The notes under the pieces: model-generated
Told to the model about the DNA's origin: nothing
The model's input: the letters and a program-made list of their open reading frames with translations, nothing else
The model's database searches: none
NCBI GenBank assembly: GCA_020747065.1
Contig: JAGMVK010000003.1
Location: 3,410,001 to 3,474,000, forward strand
Direction of reading: 5' to 3'
Source: Cadophora sp. MPI-SDFR-AT-0126
Taxonomy: Eukaryota > Ascomycota > Leotiomycetes > Helotiales > Ploettnerulaceae
DNA: 64,000 nt
Shown: positions 34,010-47,346 of the stretch, one piece after another
Position numbering within the stretch: the first letter of the stretch is position 1
How the letters are laid out: the number at the start of each line of letters is the position of its first letter
Position numbers and translations under genes: made by a program

Positions 34010-35541
34010 TTATCGAGACATAAGTCTCATGTACTCCTCTCTTTCAGCGCGTATCATCCGTGTGTCTGTACTCATAGAGAGAGTATCGCGACTAAGCAGG
34101 AAATCCGAATGTTGCATACGGCTTGGTCTCGACATCTGCAATTCGAAAGGGTCGGAGACACTGCCAGATTCACTAGAGCTAAAGGCGGCTCTTCCCATCG
34201 TTGAAGTCATCATGTTCAAATGACCTAAAGAATAGCTGCTGAGGGGATAGCGTCCAGGTCTCACCACTGACCTCCCAAACCTCCACATCAAAACAATCCC
34301 TATTAGCCAGAGCCCACAAAGTCCAAACGAAAGACCAATGAGAGTCGCGGCACTCAGTCCGTTCCCCGCAGGTGGCCGTGGCACAAGCCTGTTTGTGGCG
34401 TATTTGATGCAATCTTCACCAAGTGGAAAGTCGTGATCCTGAACGTTTGAAAGTTAGCTTGTGTAAAAAGTGTGTAGCCTGAGTTGTCCGAAGACCATCT
34501 ATAGCCCTTGCTAAGCTTTCGACTTACTTCTCGAAAAGTGCACTCGTTAATAAATCTAGAGGCAGCTTCCCATCCCCGTGTCATGAACCAAACGTTGAAG
34601 TAGATGTAAGACCAAATAAACAGTGACGTAAATGTCACAAACACTAGCGAAATAGTTGTTAAGATCTTTAGCGGGGAACCCAAAGTCATAATTGTTGCCA
34701 AATACCAATGCAAACGTAGTTCATACATTCTGCTTCTATGAATGATACGTCGACATGGTGTAGAGTTTACCACGAAAATTAGAACAAGGATAATGAGGCC
34801 GAGTAGGAGGAATGACCAAACTCTGGACAATTGCTGTTGGCGTTCCGAGCTTGAGGATCCAGTTTGCGTATTCGAATGGGACGTATCACCACCGTCTGAG
34901 CCACTGTACATAAGATCTCGAATCTTCTTGAGCATTCGCACAACGGTTTTCAATCGAGCAGCTTCCAACCAATCCTCGATATCGGGTGGAGCTTTCGGCG
35001 TTCGTGCTAGATACTTCTCGCAGTCATTTCCCAATGGCAATCCCTGTTCCTACTCAAAAGTTAGCCTTCTAGTGAAGTCATGCCGGTAACTTATAACAAA
35101 GCAACTTTTTCTTACCTTCCGATTCGCGCACTCCTGCAAAAATCCAAAAGCGAGAGTTTGACGGCTGTCGCGAGCAGACTGCCATTGGATACTTAAAGCC
35201 CGTAGAGCAGATCTGGAACTTTGGAAGGCCGGTATGAGACTGATGCCTTGGTACACGATGGTAATAACACCAAATATTACCATTGCCTGGAAAGTGAGTC
35301 GGGCTAACTTTCGGTTGAGCAGGTTGAGCTTGGGAAGGCAGATAATTCGTGGACGACCTGTTCGTGTTCGAGGTTGGTTTTGATAATTGGTGAGACAAAT
35401 CTCAGGATCTTTTAAAGAAGGGAGGATAGGGTTGCTGGGAAGGCTCAACGTTCGAGAGGATCGAGGGAGAGGCCGAGCTGCATGAGGCAAGGCTGCCATC
35501 TGAATGTCAGTTGCTGCTGATGCAGAGCTTCTCTCATTCAT
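34010..35541 (-). CDS. Four-TM protein made of two duplicated modules
   Basis: Exons are 35541-35116, 35049-34528 and 34438-34010, with introns of 66 and 89 bp, both phase 0; 458 aa. The disordered N-terminus (about 75 residues) leads to hydrophobic segments near VIFGVITIVYQGISLIPAF, VWSFLLLGLIILVLIFVV, LTTISLVFVTFTSLFIWSYI and LIGLSFGLCGLWLIGIVLMW. Two copies of the same motif occur: EC-x2-RK-x4-PLG-x-DC-x-KY at 137-155 and EC-x2-RE-x4-PLG-x-DC-x-KY at 311-329. In both the two Cys are 14 apart, and an intron interrupts each at the same place. The Cys pair probably faces the exterior or lumen. I know no named family; topology and role are open. Confidence 0.75.
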
Positions 35542-36594
35542 TGCGCTGAATGGCTTCTGCCGTCTTATTTAGCGTGTTTCCGAAGGTGGTGATAAATGAT
35601 TGAATCGGAACTCCAAGACAGCGGTATGAAAGAAATCAGAAGTCCCTTCGGATTCCACGAAGTGCAGTGAGTCTAGGAAGGCTATGCAGGCCACCTTGTC
35701 AACCGGGCGTCAACATGCGCCTCAACGCCACCCACCAGGGTCTGCATCAAGCCAATAATAAACAGAGCACCAGGAGCAACTATCTGGCTATTTTCGTAGC
35801 AACTCCTCCGACATACAGAGGGCGGACTGCTCAACTGACCCATTTTCACATTGATCTCTCACAGATGTCGCAGGGGCGCTAAGATCGGTCTGAGTTACAA
35901 AAATGGGCTTTTGGCATCTTAAAAGCTTCGTCTCGTACCATAAAATTCGAACTGAAGACTTTGTAAGTCCCTCTTCGAGATCCCTTTCCTTTCTCTCACT
36001 TTTGACTCGTTTAAGGCCACAATCTCAGAATAAAGCTGCAAGCGAGGTCGCCAAAGAGCTCAATAGCCAGGACAGAAAGCCGAAAAAGTGAACAAAAGAG
36101 AAACCTGAGAAAAACAACTATCCGGAAAGGAGAAAAAGAAAATCGGACTCCTTATTTACGAAACATTCCGGCAGCATTCCATGTGAGTATTCATCTCCAA
36201 GCGAGAAGTGATATCAACACAAAAGTGACATCTACACCCCCTCGAATGCCAGAGCCAGACCATACTTGCCAATCCTGATGTCCTAAAATCTTTAGAAATT
36301 TAAACTGTGCGATATTTGAAGATGACTGTAGGGAAGGAGGTAGATAGCATCCATCCAGTGACATAGACAACTCGACCTGCCGATGTCTACAAAGTGATCT
36401 CAACCTCTCATGAACTTCTTACACGAGTAGAATTGAAAGGCGTCAATTGTCGATGAAAGCAGCCGCTCCATGAATCTAACGTCTTTAATGCATGAATTTT
36501 CATTCCGAGATCCCATCTATCTAAAAGCGTGGATCAGCTCTTGACCACTCTTCTTTTCAACCAAATCTGCACTTCGTCGATCTCGCTTAATTTC
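35542..36594. other. Intergenic, no gene recognised
   Basis: 1.05 kb between the duplicated membrane protein start and the end of the dihydrouridine synthase gene. A purine-rich stretch lies around 36040-36150. No protein-like frame beyond short ones. Confidence 0.5.
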
Positions 36595-38573
36595 TCAACC
36601 ACAGACAAGCCCTTCCTTCGGAATCTCAACTTCCTCCACCTTCCCATTCTCATTCCCCATTCCCTGATCCTCCTCACCAATCCTTTTAACCTCAACATGT
36701 CCAGCTCCAACCACTCCATTGCCCGCCACTTTCTCCAAATCCACAAATGGATCACCCGTCCTCCTCAACGCCTCTTTTTCCTTCTTACTCAGCGTCAAAC
36801 TCCCTTTCGCCAGAGCCTCCTTCGGAAGCGGCCTGACATACGGCTGAACAACCCACCAGGGCCGCTTACAAGCGCGGACGGTCTCGATAGAACTCTCATC
36901 CATTTCGCCACTTGCTTCACCCTCTTCCTTTCCTCCTTGATCATCTTTCATAACTTTCCCCGACCCATCTTGACCATTCCCACTCCCATCCAGCGTAACT
37001 TTCGCAGCTTTCAACCGTGTATCATTCCTCATCTCAACCTCCCAGCTCTCACCACCGCTCAAAGCATACTCTCTCAGACCCTCCTTGCACACTTTCTCCA
37101 CCAGCTGCAACACATTTTCAAAAGCCTCAATATCGCCCGCGCGGCCACGAGCGAGGGCATCGCGCACGTTGTGGTGTTTGGCTACCAATGGCCGTAGGAG
37201 CTTGAAGAGATGAGGTTGCATAGCTAGCATGTTGGGAGATGATGATTTTTCTTTCTTGGGGCCGTTGGTTTTCTGGCGTTTGGATGTTGATGGTGGGGTT
37301 TGATCTGTAGAGGCTTTGCGTTTCGTGCTTGCTTCTCCATTCATTGGTTGGATTGCTGGGTCTTCGACTGCCGGTATTGATGCGGATTCAGGTTCGGGCT
37401 CCGGGTCGGAGGGCAAATAAAGAGGTTCTCGTTTCGGTGGCTCAACTTCCAACACATACTTGTAGATGATATCCATATACCTCCTACACACCGCATCCAT
37501 CCTCCACCCACCCCGTCCATCTACCCCTCTCCAATACTCCCTGCCCTCCTCACCCACGGGCGGGGCTTCCGAGAAAATAGCAGGATCATACAGATTCCCC
37601 TCTGCGCTCATAACACCATCCACACCCGTAGCCTCAAGACACTTATCAATATCTTCTTTCTTGAGAATGTTACCATTGGCGAATAGCACAGTCTCCTTAG
37701 GTAACCGCTCCCTCAGATACCGAATCACGCTCCAATCCGCAAGTCCCGTCTTATGACCTTTCATCTCTCTCGTCCGGCCATGAACAGTCAAAATACTGGC
37801 ACCAGCACTCAGAACCTTCTTCGCGTACTCCAATGTCTTCTCCCTCGTATCCAGAATCCTGATCTTAGCTGTGACAGGCACATCTAGCTCCTTGTGTAAC
37901 GTATTGATTAACTGATAGATCAGATCGTGATCTTCTTGTAAAAACGCCCCGTATTTTCCTTTCCGAGCAATGCCTTGTGGACAGCCTAAATTAAGATCTA
38001 CGGCATCGCAGAAAGGAGCTACATATTTTGCGGCAGAGAGGAGTTCAGACGGGTTGTTGGCGCAGAATTGGACGAAGAGGGGCCGGTCGAAGGAGGGGTT
38101 GCCGTCGAGGAAGAGTGGCGGGAGAGGGGATGGAGGGGTAGGTGAAGAGAGTGAGCCACGGAAGGGTTGGAAGTGTCCGTCACGGAATTTGGGGGTTTCG
38201 CTGAACATCCGGGCGTGCAGCATTGGAGTGTAGGCTACGAGGTCTCGTTGGGAGGAGGTCGGGATGAATGATCGGGAGAGCATGCGCCAGGCCTGGTAAT
38301 TGTCAGATTCTTTGCCCAATCTTCACTTCCATGTCAAGACTGCTCTTCAAAGAGGTCCCTGAGATTGAAAAGATTAAGACAGAAACGTACGAATTCCGAT
38401 TGATCAACCATCGGCGCAAGAACGAACTTCGGACTCCCAATGCTCTCATAGAACGCCCGTCCATGCAATTTTCCCTTCTTCTGTTCCCCTATCGTCTCTC
38501 CCATGCCATTATGCATGATAATTGTATCTGCATTCTTCACTGCCCCATCCAGCACCGTATCATTGGCAGTCAT
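36595..38573 (-). CDS. tRNA-dihydrouridine synthase, Dus1 type
   Basis: FMN-dependent reduction of uridine to dihydrouridine in the tRNA D-loop. Two exons, 38573-38391 and 38292-36595 (98 bp intron), encode 626 aa from the ATG at 38573. Hallmarks of the barrel: VLAPMVDQSEFAWRML across the splice, VQFCANNP, DLNLGCPQGIARKGKYGAFL with the catalytic Cys, VTAKIRI, LTVHGRTREMKGHKTG, and FANGNI. A Lys/Ser/Pro-rich linker of about 60 residues (STKRKASTDQTPPSTSKRQ) separates this from a C-terminal helical part ending in an acidic Gly-rich tail, as common in filamentous fungi. The frame stays open another 116 codons upstream to an ATG at 38921, so a longer N-terminus is possible. Confidence 0.92.
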
Positions 38574-40227
38574 GATGTTCCGCCGTCCCAGGGAAGGTAA
38601 TTCCAGTCGCTGGGTTCCAGCCCACAGCGCTCGTCGTAGCAGAGCAGTCGCCACAATCGCGTTGCTGGAATCGCAGGTGGATGTGCCCGGAATCTCGTTG
38701 TAGTCTCGAGTATGTGGCTCCGAAAGCTGGAATGTTGGCTGAGTGTTGTAATGTATGGTGCTGAAGTTGGGAGCGAGCCTCGATGTAAAATATTTTAGCG
38801 CCTCGGCCACAAGGCTGCATGCCGCCAAGACGAGGCTACGATATTCTGATCGAAAGGCGGGTGGAGCCACCTGTGATATGACAACTTCTCTTCCAGGCTC
38901 TGACAAATGCCACAATAACATTCAAATAACAATGTCTTTCACAAGAATTTCGAATAAGGTTTTATTTACTGCCTCACATATTTTATTAGACTTTGTTCGT
39001 TTACGTTGTTGAATACTTCTCACATTTGTACTTTAATTCGTATCGTATCACGAATGAGTGCAGTCCTATATGCCAGGAATCGAAACACGAACCAGTGCAA
39101 AAGGAATAAAATTCAAACCCAACAAGATGACGACAAAAACAAACTAAATTATCACAATTCTTCTCCCTGTTCCTTCAAATGCAATTTATCCTTACACACC
39201 TCCTCACTCCATTCCCTCCCCACTCTCCTCACTCTCACCCCCCCAACCCCCCCCTCATCATCAGCAACAGCTCCATAAATCCATAACATTTCTTAATTGA
39301 ATTATCAGTACTATACGCACAAACTATAGACATGCCAAGACATCTCTCTTTCACCTCTCCGTAGTATATCCTAAACTCCAATTCCACTCTCACGCTCACT
39401 CTCCTACACATCTATTTGTCGTAACTACAGCAAATACAGTCTGCACAGCCGGCATGAATGTTCTTTGACATGAGAATTGATCCAGTGGAGATAGTATAAT
39501 CCGTCCAAAGCAGTACACTTCAGAATTGTTAAGATAATAACACAAGTCACGTCGACATCTCCTCCACCCGTGACGATGAGCTGTTCACATAACAAGCAAG
39601 ATGTATGAAATGTCTCAATTACAAGTCTCGCATCGCAGCGCCGGATTCATCGATGCATTAACCTCAGTCTTTCTCCAAAGTCAAAAAAGTTCTTCATTCC
39701 AGGAATTTGTTTGCTTGCATGCTGTCTCACGTTCTCTCTGTCTTTCATACTATGCCACTAATCGATCAGTTCAACCGCCCACCCATGAATCACCGATCAC
39801 TGCCCCAGTTCCATTTCATCCCCAAATACATCCATCAATCCGTCCGTCCATACAAGCCTTCCTTTCGCCCAGTCACCCGCCCAGTATGCTCTTGTAAAAG
39901 AAGAAAGACTGCGAGAAAGTAGGAAAATGAACAACAAGACAGCCGACGCCCATATCTGTCTAGTAGCAAGCAAGTGAAAAAGCGGTGAGACAACAAACGA
40001 CGGGCGAAAAAATAATATAGAGTTTGTTGACCAAATCGCTCAGATGTGAAATTGACTCCTGTACACCATAGAATGCGCGAAAAACCTGGTAGACGCCTGT
40101 GAAGTCGGATCTGAATGTGCGTGAGCATGACAACAAACTTTTTTTGTGCCTGCCCGTTATGCAAAGAGAGGATATGTGAGTTTTGGTATCTCGTGGGCCG
40201 CTGGAAGCAACCATAATCGTGGTTTCA
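38574..40227. other. Intergenic between Dus promoter and Bni4-like 3' end
   Basis: 1.65 kb. The first 348 bp are open in frame with the synthase gene. A pyrimidine-rich block (about 39156-39263) ends in two C runs. The rest holds only short frames and is presumably promoter plus the 3' UTR of the Bni4-like gene. Confidence 0.5.
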
Positions 40228-43006
40228 TTAGAAGAAGTGTGTGTAGATTTTGGAGTTTTCGTGCACCACCATTTCCTAGACCAGGTCAGCGAGAGCCCTA
40301 TCCAATTCACGGGTTACATACCATCTTGAAATTGTTGATCTCCTCCTTGATTTGCTGGGCAAGCATTGGTGTGAGACGATTGCATGTGGCAATCTCACCC
40401 CTACGATCATATTCCCCACTCGGCCAGGTATCATGGAACTGAATTCTAGGACTGAATGTGGCACTGCGTTTAGTGGCGGTGCCTTGAGGGGTTCCTGGCA
40501 TGCTCTTCGTATCTCCTCGGAAACGCAGGGCAGACATGAAGTAATCCTCACCCCCTAGTGTAACTGAACCATTCTTGCGGTGTGCCTGCTGCTCATCATT
40601 TGGTGTGCTCGGGGCCGATGAGTTGGGGGTATCATTAACGTGAGGTATCTGTGGTAATTGGAAGTTGGCCGCCTTGGGGTCAAGTGGTCGAATAACAGGG
40701 GAAGAGTTGCCCGAGTCTGTACCAGTACCTGATTTGTCAGTAAAATGGAAAAAGGAATAAGAAATAAGGGGTTGACTAACGCTTCAGGATACCCTTCTTC
40801 ACAGCCGCAAGAACCTCTGCCCGCTCCTTCTCACCTCCAACAATGCTTCGTCTGGCAGCAGAGTTTTCCGTACTAGCACTTCCAAGACGCTCCGTGATAA
40901 TAGCAGTGGCATTTGCAGCATCTAGAGAATTCCGCTCCAATCTTGGGAAACCGGTACCGCCTCCGGCCTGATCATGCGGGTCTGCATTGACATTGACCTT
41001 CTCCCTCTCTGCCTCAACAGTAACCATAGAGACCTGAGCCTGGCTTGCCTGAGGAATGGGACCATCGGCAGCAGGAACACCGATCACAGACTTTGGTCTG
41101 AACAGTCCAACAAGAGATCTAGTGGATTTCTTCATGCCTTTGCCCATCTTCCGGATCATGATAGACGCGGAGGAAGCAGTCGAAGAGATGGAGAGATTAT
41201 CCGTGGACCCTGTGAAGATATTTCCCTGTCCAGAGTATATTCCCGATCCAATACCTCCAGCCTCCTGCTGCTGTGCAATCCGAGCTTGTTCGGCATCTTG
41301 CTCCTCCTGGTATTTGTCCTTGCGCTGCTGAGATCGACCTACTGCATTGTTGGCTGCACTGTTCTCCGCCGAGGCTCGTCGAAGTTCTGCCGCACTACCA
41401 AAGGAGAAGGCCCTCCGCAGTCGTGAGGTCTTGCTCTTCTTTCCCTCCTTATCGTTCAATGCGGCCAATTGTTGAGCAGCAGGACTCGCAGGGCCACTTG
41501 CGGCCTGCGCATAAGTGGGCTTCGCTGGTTGTTGCTGTAGGGCTGCTTGAACTGCCGATGCGAAGGAGTCCTTGGACACTGAAGACTCGGGACTCATCGT
41601 CATCGGCTTCGACAAAGGAGAAGGGTTGGCAATGCGTTTGGCGGCATCGGTAGATGAAGCTCGTGGGGGAATATTCACAAGTCTAGGCACATCGTGTTTG
41701 GCTGAAGACTGGTCTGCGAGGTTGTTTGCGGCTGGAGATTGCGAGGAAGATGGGGCGGGGTTCGAAGGTGCCATGGATGCGCTTGCCTCTCGCTTGGTCG
41801 CCTGAATCATTAGCGGATTAGCGAAATGAACCCCAAAACACTTTAATTGGTGTGGGATAAATTGAAAATGTCCGTAGATACGAGAATATCACGGCGGTGT
41901 GAAATTCAAGAAATAATACATACCGAGTTGGGTCTGGAATTATGGCCGCGAGCAGCGCTGCGAGTAGAATTCACGCTCTCTGAACTTCCATTGCGTCCAT
42001 GAGAGCCCGGACGAATAACCCCAACGGGAGAGCTCCGAAGAGGGTGCTGCTGCTGATCAATTCTGCCATTCGCACTGCTAACTTGGCGTGATCCCTGTTG
42101 CAGTAATCCTCCCGACATTCCACCATAATCAGCTGCATCAATGGTGTGAATGCTGCGTCGACGATATCTCTTCATTGCTTCTTGGCTGGTGTTTCGATTC
42201 AATGCCATATCATCGGCAGTGGTGGCACTCGAGGTAAAGCCAGTTGTGGGTTTGGAGAATTGTGGCATCTGTAAACTGAAGCTTTGAGGTGAGATCGTAG
42301 GCAAGCTTGGCTGTTGTGTGGAGTTGCCGTAGAACTGCATAACATTTGGCATGGATGAGCCTGTTGGTGTGGAGGGCTGTTGGCTGGAGACAGACTCGGT
42401 ACGACGATTGTTTGGTCGGCGGTATCGATCTGGTGAAGGCTTGGATGGGGATGCGAGGGCTGGAGGAGCCAGATTTCCATTGCTGGAGGTCATGACTACA
42501 GAATGAGGTCTTGCACCCCCTGAAACAACACGAGCAGTGCCGGTGATAACGGAATCATCCTTAGCTCCTGATCTATGGCTCATCGAAGAGATATCGGAGG
42601 AAGAAGAAGACGAGGTTGTAGAGACTGAAAGGGGTGCAGGGTATCGTGATCTGTTTTGGCCCGACTCAGAATATTGAGCCATCCCGCTTGGTGCTGAAGT
42701 GGTTCTTTGATCTGCTCGAAGATGTGGTCCTTGCCTCTGGCCCGGTATAGCAAGACTAGGGGTACTAGTGAATGCGTAGGGAGCAATTGGTGCCACCGTC
42801 GTATGCCCTCGATAATTTGTTATTCCCATGCCATTGCTCATCCCGTGGACACTGTTTCGCTTCATCTGTTGTGGATTCGCAGGGTATTGGTGGTGAGACT
42901 GGGCCTGGGAAGCGTTCTGCAGGATCCCAGATGCAGAGGAGGGTCGAGCTTGAAGCATCGTGACAGTACTTGAAGGTTGGGGATATGATTGAACCAAAGC
43001 AGCCAT
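40228..43006 (-). CDS. Bni4-like protein phosphatase 1 targeting protein
   Basis: Large disordered scaffold predicted to bring protein phosphatase 1 (Glc7/PP1) to growth or septation sites. Exons are 43006-41924, 41801-40781, 40728-40322 and 40275-40228; introns are 122, 52 and 46 bp; 852 aa. The first 690 residues are Ser/Pro/Gln-rich with basic patches (KSKTSRLRRAFSFGSAAELR). A SILK-type PP1 motif GILK sits at 698-701, split by an intron right after it, and an RVxF-type motif RIQF at 796-799. The conserved C-terminal block runs from FHDTWPSGEYDRRGE through MLAQQIKEEINNFKM to EMVVHENSKIYTHFF, the last 15 residues being a separate exon. The end resembles yeast Bni4/Afr1 as I recall them; the motifs are seen, the localisation inferred. 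Confidence 0.72.
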
Positions 43007-44889
43007 ACTGTGGTGAAGAGGCTACCTGGAATGACGAAAAGCTAAAAGCTTTGGTGTATTCTCAACACTTCATTCGTTACGAAGGATTGGTCGTCAAGGT
43101 GACAAGAACGAAATGCAAAATCTGTGACAACGTCTAAAGTCAGTCTCCGCTCGGAAGTGATCATGAAGTTGAGGTGATTACGTCGACGTGATGTTGATCT
43201 GACAGGCACCACAAGCGCGTTGAAGGATTGGATGAGGGGACTTGTATGACGAACCTTCAATGAGAAAATGTGCCAAGGTACAATTATTATGAAGAGCTGT
43301 AGGTTGGAAATCAACGCGAGTTAACGGTTGAAGAAGAGGTCGAATCGAAGAAGGACGCCGGCGGCCAGGAAGGAGTTGAGTTGGAACTCGTTCGCGTCAC
43401 AGAACCACACTTTTACCGTGAGAGCTCTGTCTGGCCGAAAGGTGAGGGATCTGTCACGACAACACCAATGAGCAACGAGTCGACAGGCAAAACACTGGAT
43501 GAGAGTCTGCGAACCTCACAGCTCTCCTGTGTATTGATGGAAAGGGGTCTGCTGTCGTCGTCGTGGCCGTAAGAAGCGAGGGTGGTGGAATGAGGAGAGG
43601 AATGTTTTTTTCGGGGAGGGTATGGACGACACGGATACGGGGGGGATGGGGATTGTGCTGTGCTAAGGGGGAAAAGAGGGACAACAATAGACAAGGAGAA
43701 AGAGAAGAAGACCGCCTTGTTGAAGGGAAACGAAGGCAGGCGGACGACGATGGGTGTCGTCAACAATCGGCGGTATTGAGACAGAGCCTGGTGGGAAAGA
43801 GGAAGTGTAGAAAGATGGAGAGAAAGTCTGGAGTTGAAGTTGACCGTGGCCCAGCACCAGCACAGCGTACCGTACTGCACCGTATAGCGTCCAAGGGAGC
43901 GAGGACAGGACAGGACAGGGGCGACTGAAGGGGATTAGCGGGCGCTGGCTAGCTGGATAGGGGCATGCAGACTCCACTCCGGCGGGACCGGATGCCTGTA
44001 AGATGCCTGTACGGCAAGGTTGTGGTGCTGAGCATGTATAAATTTATGAAGTCCCAGCAAGGCAACACGGGGTGGGACACCTCAATGGATACAACAACGG
44101 TGATCCTGCCATTGGTGAGAGGAGGCCACTCGAGGATACAAGTATGTACAAGTATTTCTATTATTTACTTGGTACCTCTTTGTCTGTTCATGCAAAGCAT
44201 TCCATGTTCTTACCCAACCCCAGTAGCACATTTACACTTCTTCAGCAGTTTCCCCTCTCAGCAACACGTTCATCTTATTTGTCTCAACTTCCCATACCAA
44301 CGTGTGCTCGGCGTGTGTGTGGCTTACGCTCCTCTAGTTCAATCCAAGAACAACCATTCATCATCTATCTATCCTCACGGACTCAGCTGCCAATTACGAG
44401 GCCTTTCTCTCTCTTCTCCCCTCACTGACAAGGTATTGGTATGGCCGCTTGTCCGATCAAGTCCATTTCAGGGGCAGCTTAAAGCCTGATTACATATGCG
44501 AATCCTCGAATCTCAGTCGACGACGACATGTCTAGCACCTGCAGCCAACGAGTCCAAACACGCATCACCTCTCAAATGAGCAGCCGAGGAGTAATGGATT
44601 TTAAGTTCCATCTGTGCTGCCACCATACATACAGTAGCGTTGAAGTTTTTCGGGATTGCAGTTCGAGAGTACCGCGTCTTCCTTTGGCTGATCTACAATT
44701 GGCAGCTCATCATAGGCTAAGTTTAGGGTCACAAACTGGCTACAGTGCAGTCCAGTGACAGCAGTCTCAGATGATGGTTGGAAATCCACTGCTGGATAGA
44801 TGTCCTGCAGATGTCTTGCATCGAGGGGTACCAGTCCTCAACTTCGGACATCGAATCATCACCATTCATCTCGGACCTCATCATCATCC

Positions 44890-44922
44890 CACTCAGGAAC
44901 CACTCAGGAACTACTCAGGAAC
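44890..44922. repeat. Three tandem 11-mers (CACTCAGGAAC)
   Basis: Two exact CACTCAGGAAC units followed by TACTCAGGAAC, directly adjoining. Short minisatellite in the gene-free region. Confidence 0.85.
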
Positions 44923-47322
44923 CAGATTACCAATCAGCCAATGGGGAATCTCACTGTCATCAAAATACAACAGATGAATCAAAAATTCACAAAAAGATAT
45001 TTACCCCTCATTATTCATTTACAGCCTGGGGAGACAAAAAAGGCACATAATAGGGTTGTGTTGCGTTCTCCTTCTGCATGCTGCATTTATCCTCAACGAG
45101 TGCAGTCAGCCGCAACGCCCAGCCGATTTGATCCAGTCCAGACCACAAAGTCCAGCACAGCACATCAGATTTCATAGCATCTGTATGGCTGCATCAGCAA
45201 AGGCTGTCTACGTCTGAAACGATTGAGCTTGTCCGACGCGTGTAAGTACCAAATCATCTTCCAGCTTATCCCTCCGGACGCCTCACGACTCCACAAAATC
45301 CAAGCTCCTCATCCAGTTGACAGGTCCCCAGTGCGGATCGCGGGATAGACAACCACACAAATCCCCCTCCCCAAGATTTTCATGTGCAAATCTTTCAATG
45401 TTTGAGAGTCTGGATTTCCTCCCCTCCTTCTGATCATGCCATCCCGATACCACGGATCAGCTCTGTATCTCCGTATCTCATGTGTTATTGTTGGCTACCG
45501 AGGTCTTTGCAGAGAAAAAATCTTCAAAATCTGCATAAATCTGATGCTGTGGCAAGGTGATGCAGCAGTCAGGAGCCAGCATCTCTCCCAGACCAAGCAA
45601 GACACGCTTGCATCTTTCCTTCACTTCTCCTCTCACACTCGAACCATTATCCCAGCCAACCTATCACGCCAGTCTTTCGTGCATGAAAGAAACAATGTCC
45701 ACGGACAACCAGGTGGCCTGTTCCCTCGCGCTCCATATTAATATTTGATGGAAATATCCCGATTCCGGGCAGGCTTCCTTTCAGGATAGACTTGAGAAAT
45801 GAGAGGGGCAAAGAATGCTTCCGCAGAGCGACATATTTTCTTGTATCTGAAATGAAGTGAACAATCGATATGAAAACATTCCCATCTCATAATCTTGAAC
45901 AAATAAACAATCCAAACCGAATCTCAGTGTCGTGTTCGCAGGGCGTGGGGTCGTGGTACAAATCCCATGTCCCCTCGCGCACCCCCTTGTTCTTCACGCA
46001 TCCCTCGGTACAATATTCCTCAATAGCGGTATCAACCAGCTCAAAAAGAAAAGGGATATATAGCTCCACTACATCACCGCATCTCCTCGTCCAACATCCG
46101 CCCTTATGTACTGTATCGGTCGGTATCATGTCGTGAAGCCCTTCTCCAGCTCATCACCTCACCTAACCTCACGATCTCGTATCGCTCGCTCCCCTGCACG
46201 CAAGACCCTCGATCCTCACATCCCCACAGCGCCACACCCTCAAAAAATACAAAGATCCAGGATGACCGCTGCACGAAGCTCGGTGGACGAGCCGCAAATA
46301 CCGACCCCTTCTTCCCCTTCCCTCCTCTTTACAGCACATACCTCCGCCGACACTCGCATTCTGCAAACCACCTACGGAGGTCGGGCTTCAATTGTTTACA
46401 CTTCATGCATGAGTTCCACGAAGTATACTGAAGTCACCTCAAATCTACGGTGTCTCCCTGTTCACTTACCACTCGCCACTGCCACGACACGCTGACTCTT
46501 CCATCCCAATCCCATCCCATCCCAACAACAAGCAAGGATAAAGCCCGCCTCACCTCGCCAACAAACAGATAACGATATGCACAAGACAGGGACCGGACGA
46601 CAAGATGAGATGGATCACGATAGCAGATCTCACGTTGGCAAATATGGAGATTGATGATGATTGATGAAACTGAAACAAACCAGTAGTCGATCCCATCGAT
46701 CCGGGTATCAAACGAGATGAGATTTATCAGTAGATAGGCGGCTGGCACTGCGGCTTAGATATTCGAGCCGCCTTTTCCCCCCTCTCCCCATGCTATTTAC
46801 TGCATGCATGCATGTATCCTCGAGGTTCGAGAAGGAACTTTGTTTATTTGGGCCGATGCGAGAGTACGCTGAAGCGCTGGGAATAGGGGTCCTCGCCAAG
46901 ATACAGTAGACGAAAATGGGGTAAGGGTTTGAATTTGCCACCAACCACACGCCCGTCAAGCTTGCCTGACATGATCGTAACTATGTATATCCTCATTTTC
47001 TTTGTACAGGATAAAGTCAAGGACGTCACCTGAAACTCTAATTTTCACCATCATTCTGGTCGCTAAAGGTTTATTCCGCCTGCCTCACCATCTGCACGCA
47101 CAGTCTAGTCCTACGGGTACCTACCCTACATCTCTTTAACGTCGAGATACCCAACGAACAGACACTTCTGAAGTATGGAGTTCGACGGCTAACTATTTAT
47201 AGCAGTATTTATCACTGCTGACATGCAGCGCCTTAACCTTTGAGCTTTGGGCCTTTGCGCGGCTCAAGTAACACTGCAGCCCTTGTAAACTTTGATAACG
47301 TTGCTGAATGTTTTGCACACCC

Positions 47323-47346
47323 AAGCTCAAGCTCAAGCTCAAGCTC
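47323..47346. repeat. Hexamer microsatellite (AAGCTC)4
   Basis: Four exact AAGCTC units, each containing AGCT palindromes. Confidence 0.85.

Noticed and set aside
43413..43880. 155-codon minus-strand frame upstream of Bni4-like gene
   Set aside because: Pyrimidine-rich low-complexity sequence typical of a fungal 5' leader; Ser/Pro/Leu composition follows from CT richness.
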